This document shows, in pieces, positions 53,691-62,922 of a stretch of 64,000 bases of DNA (positions are counted from its first letter, which is position 1; each line of letters begins with the position of its first letter). The stretch lies in assembly GCA_030524675.1 (NCBI GenBank), contig JAUNGE010000003.1, positions 16,343-80,342 on the forward strand. Reading direction: 5' to 3'. The DNA is from a bacterium (GTDB lineage: Bacteria; Bacillota; Clostridia; Lachnospirales; Lachnospiraceae). The notes under the pieces are model-generated. The model made no database searches and was not told the origin of the DNA. It was given only the letters and a program-made list of their open reading frames with translations. A program made the position numbers and the translations under genes.

Positions 53691-56057
53691 ATGGATAGAC
53701 AACATTATCAGGCGTGTTATACTCGAATCGGAAGAGTCAGTAGTAAGCATGTAAATTCGGAAATATCTGTGTCCAAAGGATATCAGTCTGTTCATTGCTT
53801 TCCAGATATGCCCTATGGAATGAGACAGACATTTGAAAAACGTATGCGGATAGACAGCCCCCGTCCAGGAAGCATATATGATATTCGAGACCAGATGCTG
53901 GAGATTATGAGTGAGGGTGGATTTGCCGGCATAGGGCAAGTGCGTTATGATGCGGTAGATGACGATGGGAGAGAAGTGTTTTTTGCACAGATGTTTCTGT
54001 TTACAGATGCATACGAATTTTTGAAAACACCAGAAAAACTTTTGAGAATCGATGATACTAATTTTGGCACCAATATTGAACAGAACGATGATATACAGAA
54101 AGTCCGTATGGAACGAGAAGGCGTAATTTGTTGGTGTTTGGATCATACATCCAGTGAACCAAAGAAACTGGTGCTGGCAGAAGAAATGAGTATGGAGTCG
54201 GCTCTTGCATACTGTGGTATGACCTATGAAACTTATTATAAATTTGTTGTATGTGTGTATCAGCAGGCATTTTTCAGCAGCGCAAGGACAAGTATTTATA
54301 TTCGGACTGATGGCGACAGAGAGAAAATGAGACAGCTTTTATATCTGCTTTATATCACTTTACCATATTCTATGAGAGAGAAGATATCCGCTGCTGAATT
54401 TACTGTGAAAAATCAGACGGGAAGTTTGTTGCTGTTTTGCATTGAAGTTCCAGCAAGACAGAAATATGTGGATCCTGTAACTGGAGAAAACAATGTGATG
54501 GGAAAGGATACAGAACAAAATCTCAGGGAACGAGCGCCTTACCTGGAATATGTGTTTCGTTTGAATATGAAAGAACGGACAGAGTATTTTGACGCAATGG
54601 AGGTTTGGCTTGAAGAAAGAGGAAAATCTCAGTCCAGTCAGACAGAGTTGCTGCGTCTTGCGCATCAAATGATAACAAGACAGCAGAAAGATGTCAGAAA
54701 TATTCCAGGACTGTTGTATGACTGTTTAAATGCTTGTACTTTATCAAATGAAAAATGGGAACAGGATATCAATGGACTGCTACAAACAGTTGCTGCGGAA
54801 AATCTGTCCTTACCGCCAGCCGTTGATTCTATCTTGAAAGCTAAGATGAAAACGACAGCTTCTGAGAAATTGGAGAAGACGTACTTGGACTATCAGGCGT
54901 CGGTTGTAAAAAGTATGTCGGCCGAAGAGGCTGCAAACTACCTCATTTTTGTGGGAAAAAAATCGGCAGTATATGGAGAATTGCGGAGACGATTATCTGC
55001 AGATGAGAAAGGACAGTGCATTCTTCATAGAGCATGCATGATTCTAGCTGAGGAAGCAATTACACAACCTGCACTTACCTATAGAGAAATTCTGGAAATT
55101 TATGAAGAAACACGTATGCTCAAAAATGCGAATGATGTTCTGGAAATTTTGGATACGTTGGCATATCAAATTGCCTTGAAACAGCAGGAATCAGGAGAAC
55201 AGCATTATAGAAATATTTATAATGAGTACAGCAATGTAGTTCTAAAAATGCATGGAAACATCGAAACTAGAAATTATCAGATAAATTACAGGTGTTTGAT
55301 GAATGCTTATGATAGAAAATGCAGAACGCATCTTTTGAAACCAAAGCTGTTAAGCGGAGAGTATTCTGAATTTTACAGGGATTATGGAAGTTTTTTGGAA
55401 AATCGGGAGGGAGAAACGTATATTCAGGTACTTATCGATATTCATGCCGGAAAATATGCACAGGTGATTGCTTATTTAAAAGATGAACAAAGGTCTATAA
55501 GCTTTGTCATGCTGGAACAGATAGAAGATACTATGATATGTGAGGATAAGAAAAAAAAGAATGTTCCTCTGGCTGTATGGATAGCATATGCAGATAGAAT
55601 AAAAGAAAAGCTGGAATATCTGCTGATAGATGCAAAAGCATCTGTCTTGTATGATGCAGAACTGTTGAAAGAGTCTCTGATTAGAGATGACTACTGGAAG
55701 AATACGTTTGCTGTGGAACGTCAGATAACAGCAATCGAAGATAGGCTGCAGGAAGAATCCGGCAATGAAAATACTCTTGAGATGAGTCTGGAAATTTTGA
55801 CAGAGGAGGAAAAAAGACGGAAAAAACAGATAAAACAGAGAGAAAAAGAAGAGCGCAGTTTGATAAAACAGGAAAAATTCGGGCGATTGAAAAAAAAAAT
55901 AGAAGATAAGATTTTCTTTGAGAAATCGAACAGTATGATGGATGATACAGATTTGCATAAAGATAAGAAAAGTACAGAAAAAGAAGCAGAGAAAACAGGA
56001 TTTGATAAAGAAGAATTGAAAAAGAAACTTTTTGGGCTTTTTGGAAAAAAGGAGTGA
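53691..56057 (+). CDS. large GTPase-associated (GAP1-like) protein
   Basis: A 788-residue soluble protein whose N-terminus (YQACYTRIGRVSS, ISVSKGYQSVHCFPDMP) fits, loosely, the start of GTPase-associated protein 1, the usual partner of double-GTPase-2 genes. The middle is helical with a few alpha/beta stretches (MREKISAAEFTVKNQTGSLL). The C-terminal 90 residues are a charged coiled coil with KKK and EKE runs. An AAAGGGGA site precedes the ATG. Position after the GTPase gene is the strongest support; the sequence match alone would not be decisive. Confidence 0.65.
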   Translation: MDRQHYQACYTRIGRVSSKHVNSEISVSKGYQSVHCFPDMPYGMRQTFEKRMRIDSPRPGSIYDIRDQMLEIMSEGGFAGIGQVRYDAVDDDGREVFFAQMFLFTDAYEFLKTPEKLLRIDDTNFGTNIEQNDDIQKVRMEREGVICWCLDHTSSEPKKLVLAEEMSMESALAYCGMTYETYYKFVVCVYQQAFFSSARTSIYIRTDGDREKMRQLLYLLYITLPYSMREKISAAEFTVKNQTGSLLLFCIEVPARQKYVDPVTGENNVMGKDTEQNLRERAPYLEYVFRLNMKERTEYFDAMEVWLEERGKSQSSQTELLRLAHQMITRQQKDVRNIPGLLYDCLNACTLSNEKWEQDINGLLQTVAAENLSLPPAVDSILKAKMKTTASEKLEKTYLDYQASVVKSMSAEEAANYLIFVGKKSAVYGELRRRLSADEKGQCILHRACMILAEEAITQPALTYREILEIYEETRMLKNANDVLEILDTLAYQIALKQQESGEQHYRNIYNEYSNVVLKMHGNIETRNYQINYRCLMNAYDRKCRTHLLKPKLLSGEYSEFYRDYGSFLENREGETYIQVLIDIHAGKYAQVIAYLKDEQRSISFVMLEQIEDTMICEDKKKKNVPLAVWIAYADRIKEKLEYLLIDAKASVLYDAELLKESLIRDDYWKNTFAVERQITAIEDRLQEESGNENTLEMSLEILTEEEKRRKKQIKQREKEERSLIKQEKFGRLKKKIEDKIFFEKSNSMMDDTDLHKDKKSTEKEAEKTGFDKEELKKKLFGLFGKKE

Positions 56058-56061
56058 TGAA

Positions 56062-57129
56062 ATGGATAAGAAAACAGGCTCATTAACACAAAAAATGCAG
56101 AGATTTTTGAAAGAAAATGGCATTATACTCAGTGTTTTAGGCGGATATAATTGTTATGAGCTGCAGGATGATGGGGAAAAAATAAGAGAATATAAAAAAG
56201 TAAATTGTATCCACATGCCATCTGGCACACCATGTCTGGCAGTTCCTAGTATGACAGCTACAAAAGTATGGAGAGGAAAGCGCATTACACAGCTTGGTAG
56301 AGAAATTAGTGATCCGCCAGAATCTAGCGCATTTGAATGGCCCGTGGATTTGGCAGTTTATAAAAATGATGGCACATATATTTACAGTTTAATTTATGAT
56401 ATGGAGAGACAAGCTTTAAAAAAAGGAGTTTTATTGAAAGAGATTCTCTATCAGAGTTTGGACAGTAAGGTCTTAGATTGGCGGCATGAAGATATCCAAA
56501 ATCTCATAAAAAGTTTTTTAAGAGAAATGATTTCTTTTCGGAAAAGCGGATACCTTTATTTGGATTATAATATAGATAAGATTTATTACTGTAAGGAAGA
56601 ACAGAGTTTTTATTTTGAGTTTATGCGCTGGACTGGAAGGACAGGGAAGATAATCAGATATAATAAAGATCTGGTGTTGAAAATTTTTTCCAAGGAATTT
56701 GCCAGACCTCAAATATTTCGAAAAGACTGGGATGGAACATTGGGCGAGTATGAAGATAATTTTGCAATTACTAGTATGTTGTTCCGTCTGATGATTGGTC
56801 GGCTACCATATGAGGGAAAGGGAATGGATGACAAAGGAAGAGTGTTTCACCCAGAAATTGATATGGGGCAAGCAGAGTATAATGAGTATTTTGAAAAGTA
56901 TCACAGTTATCCGTGCTTTATTTTTGACTTGAATGATCAGAATAATTCTTTAGGTCCTATGGTAGAAAATGACCTTCCAAGAGAACGGTGGGAAGCATTG
57001 CCAGAAACAGTAAAAGCTATGTTTCGGGGTTCCTTGGGCAGAGAAGCAGCGGAAAAAGCGCAAGGGGACAGTTATGGTCCTAGAGAGTGGCTGCGAGTAA
57101 TACAATCATTAAAAAAGTTAAAAGAATAG
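56062..57129 (+). CDS. degenerate protein-kinase-like protein
   Basis: A 355-residue protein with a kinase-like plan but degraded catalytic residues. YLYLDYNIDKIYYCKEE stands where HRDxxxxN lies and FYFEFMRWTG where DFG lies, while DNFAITSMLFRLMIGRLPYE matches the conserved DxYaLg...lyrlitG segment of the C-lobe. I read it as a pseudokinase or atypical kinase. Start 56062 has AAGGAGTGA upstream; an in-frame ATG at 56032 overlaps the previous gene. Kinase-like regulators commonly accompany FHA/VWA/GTPase systems. Confidence 0.7.
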   Translation: MDKKTGSLTQKMQRFLKENGIILSVLGGYNCYELQDDGEKIREYKKVNCIHMPSGTPCLAVPSMTATKVWRGKRITQLGREISDPPESSAFEWPVDLAVYKNDGTYIYSLIYDMERQALKKGVLLKEILYQSLDSKVLDWRHEDIQNLIKSFLREMISFRKSGYLYLDYNIDKIYYCKEEQSFYFEFMRWTGRTGKIIRYNKDLVLKIFSKEFARPQIFRKDWDGTLGEYEDNFAITSMLFRLMIGRLPYEGKGMDDKGRVFHPEIDMGQAEYNEYFEKYHSYPCFIFDLNDQNNSLGPMVENDLPRERWEALPETVKAMFRGSLGREAAEKAQGDSYGPREWLRVIQSLKKLKE

Positions 57130-57147
57130 GAGATAATTTGTAGTAAA

Positions 57148-57182
57148 GGGGTCAGGGCTATCTTTTGACCCCAATATTTTTG
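57148..57182 (+). terminator. terminator-like hairpin inside the operon
   Basis: GGGGTCA (57148-57154) pairs with TGACCCC (57166-57172), followed by AATATTTTTG. Placed between the kinase-like gene and the Sel1-type gene; it may end most transcripts, leaving the last two membrane-protein genes poorly expressed or separately started. Confidence 0.75.
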
Positions 57183-57223
57183 TTAAACGGTTTCTATGGT
57201 ACAAGTAGAGAGGAGAATGAAGT

Positions 57224-58270
57224 ATGGTAGCTCAGATGCTGAATGAGCTGTTTGGTCAAAACATTTTGAAGAGTACAATGCAAAGAAACTGGCCTACTGT
57301 GAATGGTCAGATTTTGCGTGAGATTGTGAACCAAAAGGGGAGAGATATTTATAAAAGAACAGAAGAATTAGAATTGCTGCTTGTGAAATATAAAGTAGAT
57401 GCGGTTGAAATTCACCAAATTTTGCTTGCAATTCAGGGAAGTTCCATAAGACGTTATCTGGAACAGCGGTGTATTTATGCAGTAGATATTAATAATATTA
57501 TTCGCAGTGCTACAAGAAGTGGTTTATCCAATAACACAGCAAGAAAAATAATAGCTGATTTATTGTACGGATTAAATGTACCATTGTCAGTAGAAGACCT
57601 TTTGAGAGAACAGACAGAGATAGATGCAGTATCTGCGACACTCTATGTTCCTCCAGAAATCTATGAGGATGAAATGAAGAAAATTTTGGAGGAGTTAAGT
57701 GAGAATGGAAAACTGTCCACAGAAAATATGTCTCGGCTAGCAGCATTTGCTAGGGCATGCATTCCAGAAGCGAATCGTATATTAGGTTACCTTTACTACT
57801 ATGGAACCAGCGTGACACAGAATTTGAAACAGGCAAAAGAATATTTACGTCAGGCAGCAGCAAACGACGATGCCGAAGCAGCAGGACTTCTTGGAGATTA
57901 TTTTTTTGATGGAGAAGAATATGAAAAAGCATATCAGTTTTACACATGTCCTGGTGCTTTGATACAAAACGAGATGAGAAGTGAACATATGTGGACGTTA
58001 TTAAAAATGAAAGCGCAGAGTGAAAAAAACAGTGTTTTCTGGGTGGGAATGTATATCCTGATGGAAATGTTGATGTTTTTTGTTTTTCCATTAGTATGTT
58101 TAGGAGAAAGTCACATATTTCTTACGATTATTTTTACATTCCTGAATACTGCTGCTATCGTTCTGTTAATTGCGATGAAACGAAGCCTGCCATTCACAGG
58201 TCTTCGATATAGCGGGAACCTGTTGTTATCAACATTTATTGCGTATACTGTATTATATATTTTACTCTAG
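57224..58270 (+). CDS. Sel1-repeat-like membrane protein
   Basis: A 348-residue protein. The N-terminal 190 residues are helical; AARACI-type Sel1-like repeats occur around residues 175-245 (EANRILGYLYYYGTSVTQNL, DAEAAGLLGDYFFDGEEYEK). Three membrane helices fill the last 85 residues (YILMEMLMFFVFPLVCL, IFLTIIFTFLNTAAIVLLIA, LLLSTFIAYTVLYILL). Sel1 repeats mediate protein-protein contacts. GAGAGGAGAA precedes the start. It is 9 bases before the last gene of the operon. Confidence 0.72.
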   Translation: MVAQMLNELFGQNILKSTMQRNWPTVNGQILREIVNQKGRDIYKRTEELELLLVKYKVDAVEIHQILLAIQGSSIRRYLEQRCIYAVDINNIIRSATRSGLSNNTARKIIADLLYGLNVPLSVEDLLREQTEIDAVSATLYVPPEIYEDEMKKILEELSENGKLSTENMSRLAAFARACIPEANRILGYLYYYGTSVTQNLKQAKEYLRQAAANDDAEAAGLLGDYFFDGEEYEKAYQFYTCPGALIQNEMRSEHMWTLLKMKAQSEKNSVFWVGMYILMEMLMFFVFPLVCLGESHIFLTIIFTFLNTAAIVLLIAMKRSLPFTGLRYSGNLLLSTFIAYTVLYILL

Positions 58271-58279
58271 GAGGTATGT

Positions 58280-59899
58280 ATGGCAGAGTGGAAGAAAAAT
58301 AGTATTTTTCTGTGGGGAGTCTGGCTTATATTTATGATTTTTGTGCTTTCTGAAAGATTTTCATTAGAAAATCTGATTATCTTGACTGTGGCAGCGCTGT
58401 TTTTGCTGGTTCGTTTTGTGACAAATACGGCACCTGCTGATAGTGTAGTGGCATATCATCTTGGAGAAATGGTTACAATAACTGGCATGGTTATTTTGAC
58501 ATGGTATTTTTGTTCTCTATGGATACTGAGTTCGATAACAGTTGGGGAGATGATTCTTTGTATAAAAAAGTCGTTTGAGATGCTGCCGTATGGTTTTATT
58601 CAGAACAGATATTTTGTTGGTGTTGTTTTGGGAACAGCAGGAATAATAAAACTCATGAAGAAAAAGATACCATATTTGGAATGGATTGATACGTATCTGA
58701 TGCCAATACCAACCGGAGTTTTTATATCCGTTTTTTATATCTGGACAAATAGTATGAGAGTAGTCTGGTTCTTTATTCTGTTTACTATGTTTATGGTTGC
58801 CATTCGTTTATTAGAAGAACTCATTGAGATGAGCACTTCTTTCTGGTATTTTTTTGTATTGGGAATTTATTTGGTTATTCTACTAGCAGTTTTTGAGCAG
58901 GCAAGGGTACAAATGGCGGAACCAGGGTATTTGGAATATAAATTTCTGGTATCTACTTTAAGAGTTCCATATGTGGCGGCAGGTGTGCTGGGAATGTTGT
59001 TTTTATTTGTAGTTATGTGGAAGCAGACATATACAATCAATCTATATGTTTTGATGACAGGAATAGGTTCTTTGCTTATTGCTTATATGCTGCAGATTCA
59101 GTATGTGGGGTATGGATGGGCACTGGGAATGCTTTATTATATTTTCTTTATGATATGTACAACACATTTTTCATCTCATAAAGAACGGATATTTAAGATA
59201 TATATAGTAGGGGTAGCTGCCATGCTTTGGTTGATTTTTGAGGCTCACAGGTGCAGATTGGCAGTTGGAATCTGCAATCTTGCAGTTATATATATTTTAT
59301 GGAATATGTATCAAAAATCAGATAAAAAAGGTTCATGGAAAGAGATGATAGGTTTTCATGGTAGATTTTTAGTGGGTATAGCTGTTATTACAGGTACGCA
59401 TCTCTGGCACGCGCGCAGAGTAAGTGGAAATTTTATTTTGCTTGCAATCTTGCTTGCGATTTTCCTTTTCTGCTTGCCGATTTTAGATAATGACAGGAGT
59501 TTAAAACGACATATATCATGGTATTCTGTGTATTTTCATCCAGCGTATTCTTATTTTACACTGCTTTTTCTTATTTCTTGTTTGGTATTGAGTAGACAAG
59601 GCGGAACAGATATACGAATGAAAAAGGCGGAAACGTTGAAAGATGCTTATTATCTGGAGATTACGCCTAGAGGAAAGAATAATTCTGTTGTTTCTGTAAA
59701 GGCAGAAATTAGTGGGGATATTACACAAGTTCTTACAGGAGATATGAGGATGGAAGAGATAGAAAATATTTCGTTGGATGTTTTGGATTTTCATGAATTT
59801 TATCCATTTAATGGAAAAATGGAAGTGACCGTGACAGACAGCAATGGAATTGTTACAAAATGGGGAAGATGGAATTATATATGTAACTATCAGGAATGA
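58280..59899 (+). CDS. polytopic membrane protein, last gene of the operon
   Basis: A 539-residue integral membrane protein with about twelve hydrophobic segments up to residue 440 and a C-terminal ~100-residue hydrophilic domain (about 445-539) with beta-strand spacing (ITPRGKNNSVVSVKAEISGD). AGGAGGTATGT stands before the ATG. No transporter signature is recognised. It could be the membrane anchor of the complex encoded upstream. Confidence 0.72.
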   Translation: MAEWKKNSIFLWGVWLIFMIFVLSERFSLENLIILTVAALFLLVRFVTNTAPADSVVAYHLGEMVTITGMVILTWYFCSLWILSSITVGEMILCIKKSFEMLPYGFIQNRYFVGVVLGTAGIIKLMKKKIPYLEWIDTYLMPIPTGVFISVFYIWTNSMRVVWFFILFTMFMVAIRLLEELIEMSTSFWYFFVLGIYLVILLAVFEQARVQMAEPGYLEYKFLVSTLRVPYVAAGVLGMLFLFVVMWKQTYTINLYVLMTGIGSLLIAYMLQIQYVGYGWALGMLYYIFFMICTTHFSSHKERIFKIYIVGVAAMLWLIFEAHRCRLAVGICNLAVIYILWNMYQKSDKKGSWKEMIGFHGRFLVGIAVITGTHLWHARRVSGNFILLAILLAIFLFCLPILDNDRSLKRHISWYSVYFHPAYSYFTLLFLISCLVLSRQGGTDIRMKKAETLKDAYYLEITPRGKNNSVVSVKAEISGDITQVLTGDMRMEEIENISLDVLDFHEFYPFNGKMEVTVTDSNGIVTKWGRWNYICNYQE

Positions 59900-59992
59900 G
59901 TGCCAACGAATATTAAATAAAAGTTTGATAAGTACGAAAAGGAGTAGGATTGAAACAGTCATTTTCCCAGAAAAAGAAATGATAAGATCCTT

Positions 59993-60148
59993 TATTATGA
60001 CTGTTTTAATTATTATTTTGAGGTTGAATTAGAAAAGAAAGTTCTTGGAGATTTCGGATGCCAGAAATTTATTTATTGTAGTGATGAAGGATTTGGTCCT
60101 GAATTTATCAGGGAATATAACCATATGAGAGAACGGCTTATGTCGTAA
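59993..60148 (+). pseudogene. IS1634-type transposase remnant
   Basis: A 51-codon frame reading YYDCFNYYFEVELEKKVLGD followed by FGCQKFIYCSDEGF. In IS1634-type transposases YDCTNYYFEIE and KFIVCTDAG are separate conserved blocks; here they are joined directly, so the centre is deleted, and the flanks are gone. The 474-base gap from 59899 to 60374 otherwise contains only AT-rich sequence with no gene. Confidence 0.55.
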
Positions 60149-60373
60149 CAAAGAACAATAAAAATGTAAGTAATATTAAGAAGAATTTTATAGAAACAAC
60201 CGCAGGGACATGCTATGATAAAAATATCAAAATCCAGCATATGAAAAAATTTAAAAAAAGGAAATAAAGGGAATGGCAGGAGAAAAAAGGCAAAATGTTG
60301 TTCGGCGCCGGAAACGGACGGATAGAAAGGCAGAGACATGGATGACAACCGGTGTCAGAAGGGAGGAAAAGTT

Positions 60374-61492
60374 ATGAAAAAGAGGAAGATGGCTTTTGCG
60401 GCATGTGTGACCGCAGTGGCATTTTTGGTCGGATGCGGAGGAAGTTCCGGAGCGAGTACATATTCTGCAAAAAACGATATGATAGTGATGGAGACGACGG
60501 CAGCGGCCACTGCAGCTGCGTATCAGTCGGCATATGGCACTGCGGACAATGGAGGCTTTGAAGGGGAGTATGTCACAGAGACTCAAGAAGATACACAGGC
60601 GCAGACATTGGAAAATCCAGACGGGATTGATACCAGAAAACTGATTAAAAACGTTGACTTGTCTGTGGAGACAAAGCAGTTTGACCAGTTTCTCACGATG
60701 ATTCAAAATAAGGTTTCTGCACTGGGAGGATATATCGAACAGTCCAATGTCAGAGGAAACAGTTATCAGGAGAGCGGCTCCAGAAGGACTGCGAATTTGA
60801 CTGCACGCATTCCTATTGCACAGATTGATACTTTTGTGAATGGTGTGTCAGAGGAATGTAATGTCCTCAATAAATCCGAGTATGTTGAGGATGTGACGTT
60901 GCGCTACACCGATCTTGAGAGCCGCAAAAAAGCACTGAAAGTCGAGCAGGACCGTCTGTTGGAGCTTTTGGCGAAGGCAGAGAGCATGGATGCAATCATT
61001 GCGATTGAGCAGAGAATGTCCGATATCCGCTATGAGTTGGAAAACTACGAATCGCAGCTTCGCCTGATGGACAATCAGGTTTCCTATTCCACTGTCACTA
61101 TATATGTTACAGAGGCGGAAATTTTTACGCCGGTGGTTGAGGATGGATTCTGGATGCAGGTTCAGAAGGGATTTGGAAGAAATCTGAAACGGGTAGCGAG
61201 CGGGGTTGAGAGCTTTACGATTTGGTTGCTGAGCTCTTTGCCAGTTCTGGTATTCTGGGGTGTGATTTTAGCTGTGGCTGTAGTAGTGGTTGTTAAAATA
61301 ATGAAGAAAAATGAAGCGTATCACAGAGAAAAGGACGCACAGAGAAAGAGGGAGAAAGAAAAACGGAAGGTTGCAAAGGACTCTGGAAAAAAAGAGGACT
61401 GTTTCCAGAAAAAGGAGGGTCAGGCGGACAGTACTCGAACAGAGGAAACTTTGAAAGAAGAGACTGCCGAGATAGAGAAAAAAGAAATTTAG
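60374..61492 (+). CDS. DUF4349 lipoprotein
   Basis: A 372-residue lipoprotein with lipobox FLVGC (Cys21), a short linker, and a DUF4349 domain from RKLIKNVDLSVETKQFDQFL to the membrane helix (LPVLVFWGVILAVAVVVVV, about 297-315). A coiled coil (EQDRLLELLAKAESMDAIIA) sits inside the domain. The C-terminus is a cytoplasmic Lys/Glu-rich tail. Start 60374 follows GGGAGGAAAAG. Proteins of this family are envelope proteins of unknown function in Firmicutes. Confidence 0.85.
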   Translation: MKKRKMAFAACVTAVAFLVGCGGSSGASTYSAKNDMIVMETTAAATAAAYQSAYGTADNGGFEGEYVTETQEDTQAQTLENPDGIDTRKLIKNVDLSVETKQFDQFLTMIQNKVSALGGYIEQSNVRGNSYQESGSRRTANLTARIPIAQIDTFVNGVSEECNVLNKSEYVEDVTLRYTDLESRKKALKVEQDRLLELLAKAESMDAIIAIEQRMSDIRYELENYESQLRLMDNQVSYSTVTIYVTEAEIFTPVVEDGFWMQVQKGFGRNLKRVASGVESFTIWLLSSLPVLVFWGVILAVAVVVVVKIMKKNEAYHREKDAQRKREKEKRKVAKDSGKKEDCFQKKEGQADSTRTEETLKEETAEIEKKEI

Positions 61493-61522
61493 AAGGCGAA
61501 AACAGAATTCTGTCGTAATTCT

Positions 61523-61551
61523 TTGTTTTAATAACAGTTTTGTGTTAAAAT
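61523..61551 (+). promoter_or_regulatory. promoter of the LacI-type regulator
   Basis: TTGTTT (61523-61528), 17-bp spacer, TAAAAT (61546-61551). ACAGAATTCTGT (61503-61514) just upstream is a 12-bp palindrome. Confidence 0.55.
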
Positions 61552-61571
61552 AATATATACAAGAATGCAGC

Positions 61572-61614
61572 AAAGCGGACAGCGGGCCCTGTGGGTATTC
61601 CGAATGTCCGCTTT
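61572..61614 (+). repeat. 10-bp hairpin in the regulator leader
   Basis: AAAGCGGACA (61572-61581) pairs with TGTCCGCTTT (61605-61614) in the 5' untranslated region, just before the GGAGGG ribosome site. No T-run follows. It may control translation or be an operator. Confidence 0.5.
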
Positions 61615-61632
61615 ATTAAGATGGAGGGTACG

Positions 61633-62646
61633 ATGGCAGGAACAATACAGGAAATAGCGGATCGGGCAGGCGTTTCCCGCGGGACGGTAGATCGCGCGCT
61701 GAACAAACGCGGGAGAGTGAAGCCGGAGGTGGCGGAGAAGATAGAACAGATAGCAAAAGAGATGGGGTATATTCCGAAACGTCGGAAAAAGGAGCTTCAT
61801 ATCGGCGTGGTGACACAGCTTTCCGGCTCTTCGTTTATGATTCAGGTGAATCGAGGCATCCAGGAGGCTGCTGCGGTTCTGGAGAATAGGGGGATTCATC
61901 TGCTGCTTCGAGAATGTTCTTCTGTCAATGAAGAGGAACAGAAAAAGGCGATTGAGAGCCTGCAGAAAGAGGGGATTGACGGCCTGGCGATTATGCCGGT
62001 GGATTCGGATAAAATTCGCGTGAAGCTGAACGAGCTGACAGAGCAGAAAAAGATTCCGGTTGTAACCTTTAACTCAGATATTGTGGGAACAAAGCGAACT
62101 TGCTTTATCGGGTTAAACAACCAGAAAAGCGGGCAGGCGGCAGCAGGACTGATGGGGCTGATGATGCAGGGGCACGGAAAGGTGCTGGTGATTACCGGCT
62201 ATTTCAGCAACAGCGTCAGCAGCCGCCGTGTGGATGGGTTTGTGGAAGAGATGAAGCGTCAGTATCCAGCGATGGAGTTAGTAGGCGTGCAGAGCAGCTT
62301 TGACCACACGGAGGAAGTGGAGAAGATTATTGTGCAGACCATGTCCGTGTATCCGGACCTGAGGGGAATCTTCGTGGCGTCCGGTGGGCAGGCAGGTGTG
62401 AGACAGGCATTTGAGAAGTTGAATTTGAAAAGACGTCCCTATGTGATTATCTATGACTTGACACCAAAAAATGAGGCGGCCCTTCTGGAGGACACGGTGG
62501 ATTTTCTAATTGACCAGGAAGGGTACGAGCAGGGATATCAGGCGCCGGTGATTCTGGCAGATATGTTGGAGAAGGGGGAAATGCCGGAGAGAGAATATCT
62601 GTATACCGAGATTAAGATTAAGACAAAGTACAACGTGGGAGAATAG
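61633..62646 (+). CDS. LacI-family transcriptional regulator
   Basis: A 337-residue regulator. Residues 1-50 hold the LacI helix-turn-helix and hinge (TIQEIADRAGVSRGTVDRAL, EKIEQIAKEMGYIPKRRKKE); the rest is a periplasmic-binding-protein fold for a sugar ligand (HIGVVTQLSGSSFMIQVNRG, FIGLNNQKSGQAAAGLMGLM). GGAGGG is placed properly before ATG 61633; other in-frame starts at 61591 and 61621 are less likely. With iolC next, an inositol-derived inducer is likely. Confidence 0.9.
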   Translation: MAGTIQEIADRAGVSRGTVDRALNKRGRVKPEVAEKIEQIAKEMGYIPKRRKKELHIGVVTQLSGSSFMIQVNRGIQEAAAVLENRGIHLLLRECSSVNEEEQKKAIESLQKEGIDGLAIMPVDSDKIRVKLNELTEQKKIPVVTFNSDIVGTKRTCFIGLNNQKSGQAAAGLMGLMMQGHGKVLVITGYFSNSVSSRRVDGFVEEMKRQYPAMELVGVQSSFDHTEEVEKIIVQTMSVYPDLRGIFVASGGQAGVRQAFEKLNLKRRPYVIIYDLTPKNEAALLEDTVDFLIDQEGYEQGYQAPVILADMLEKGEMPEREYLYTEIKIKTKYNVGE

Positions 62647-62666
62647 GAGAATGGCAGAAAAATGAC

Positions 62667-62686
62667 ATTTGCGTGCATTTGCGTGC
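62667..62686 (+). promoter_or_regulatory. tandem ATTTGCGTGC operator-like repeats
   Basis: The 10-base unit ATTTGCGTGC occurs twice in tandem, and its inverted core GCACGCAAA recurs at 62859-62867. These flank the iolC promoter at 62805 and may be binding sites for the LacI-type regulator. Confidence 0.55.
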
Positions 62687-62804
62687 TAATTTTAAAAAAA
62701 CGAAAATAGACCAAAAAATACAACACAATATTTTAGCAAAAAAACCAAAAAATAAAAATAAAATTGTGCAAAAAATAGAAAATATGCAAAAATCTGGAAT
62801 CGGC

Positions 62805-62833
62805 TTGCGATAAAAATGGGAATGTGGTATGAT
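62805..62833 (+). promoter_or_regulatory. promoter of iolC
   Basis: TTGCGA (62805-62810), 17-bp spacer, TATGAT (62828-62833), ending 89 bases before the ATG. Upstream is an A-rich stretch. The inverted GCACGCAAA box lies 25 bases downstream of the -10, a repression-type position. Confidence 0.65.
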
Positions 62834-62922
62834 AATGACAGAAATAAAGCACATAAAAGCACGCAAAAGTGCCCGCAAAAAGCACAGGGCAAAAAATAAG
62901 CTATTGGGAGGAAGAAAGCAAA

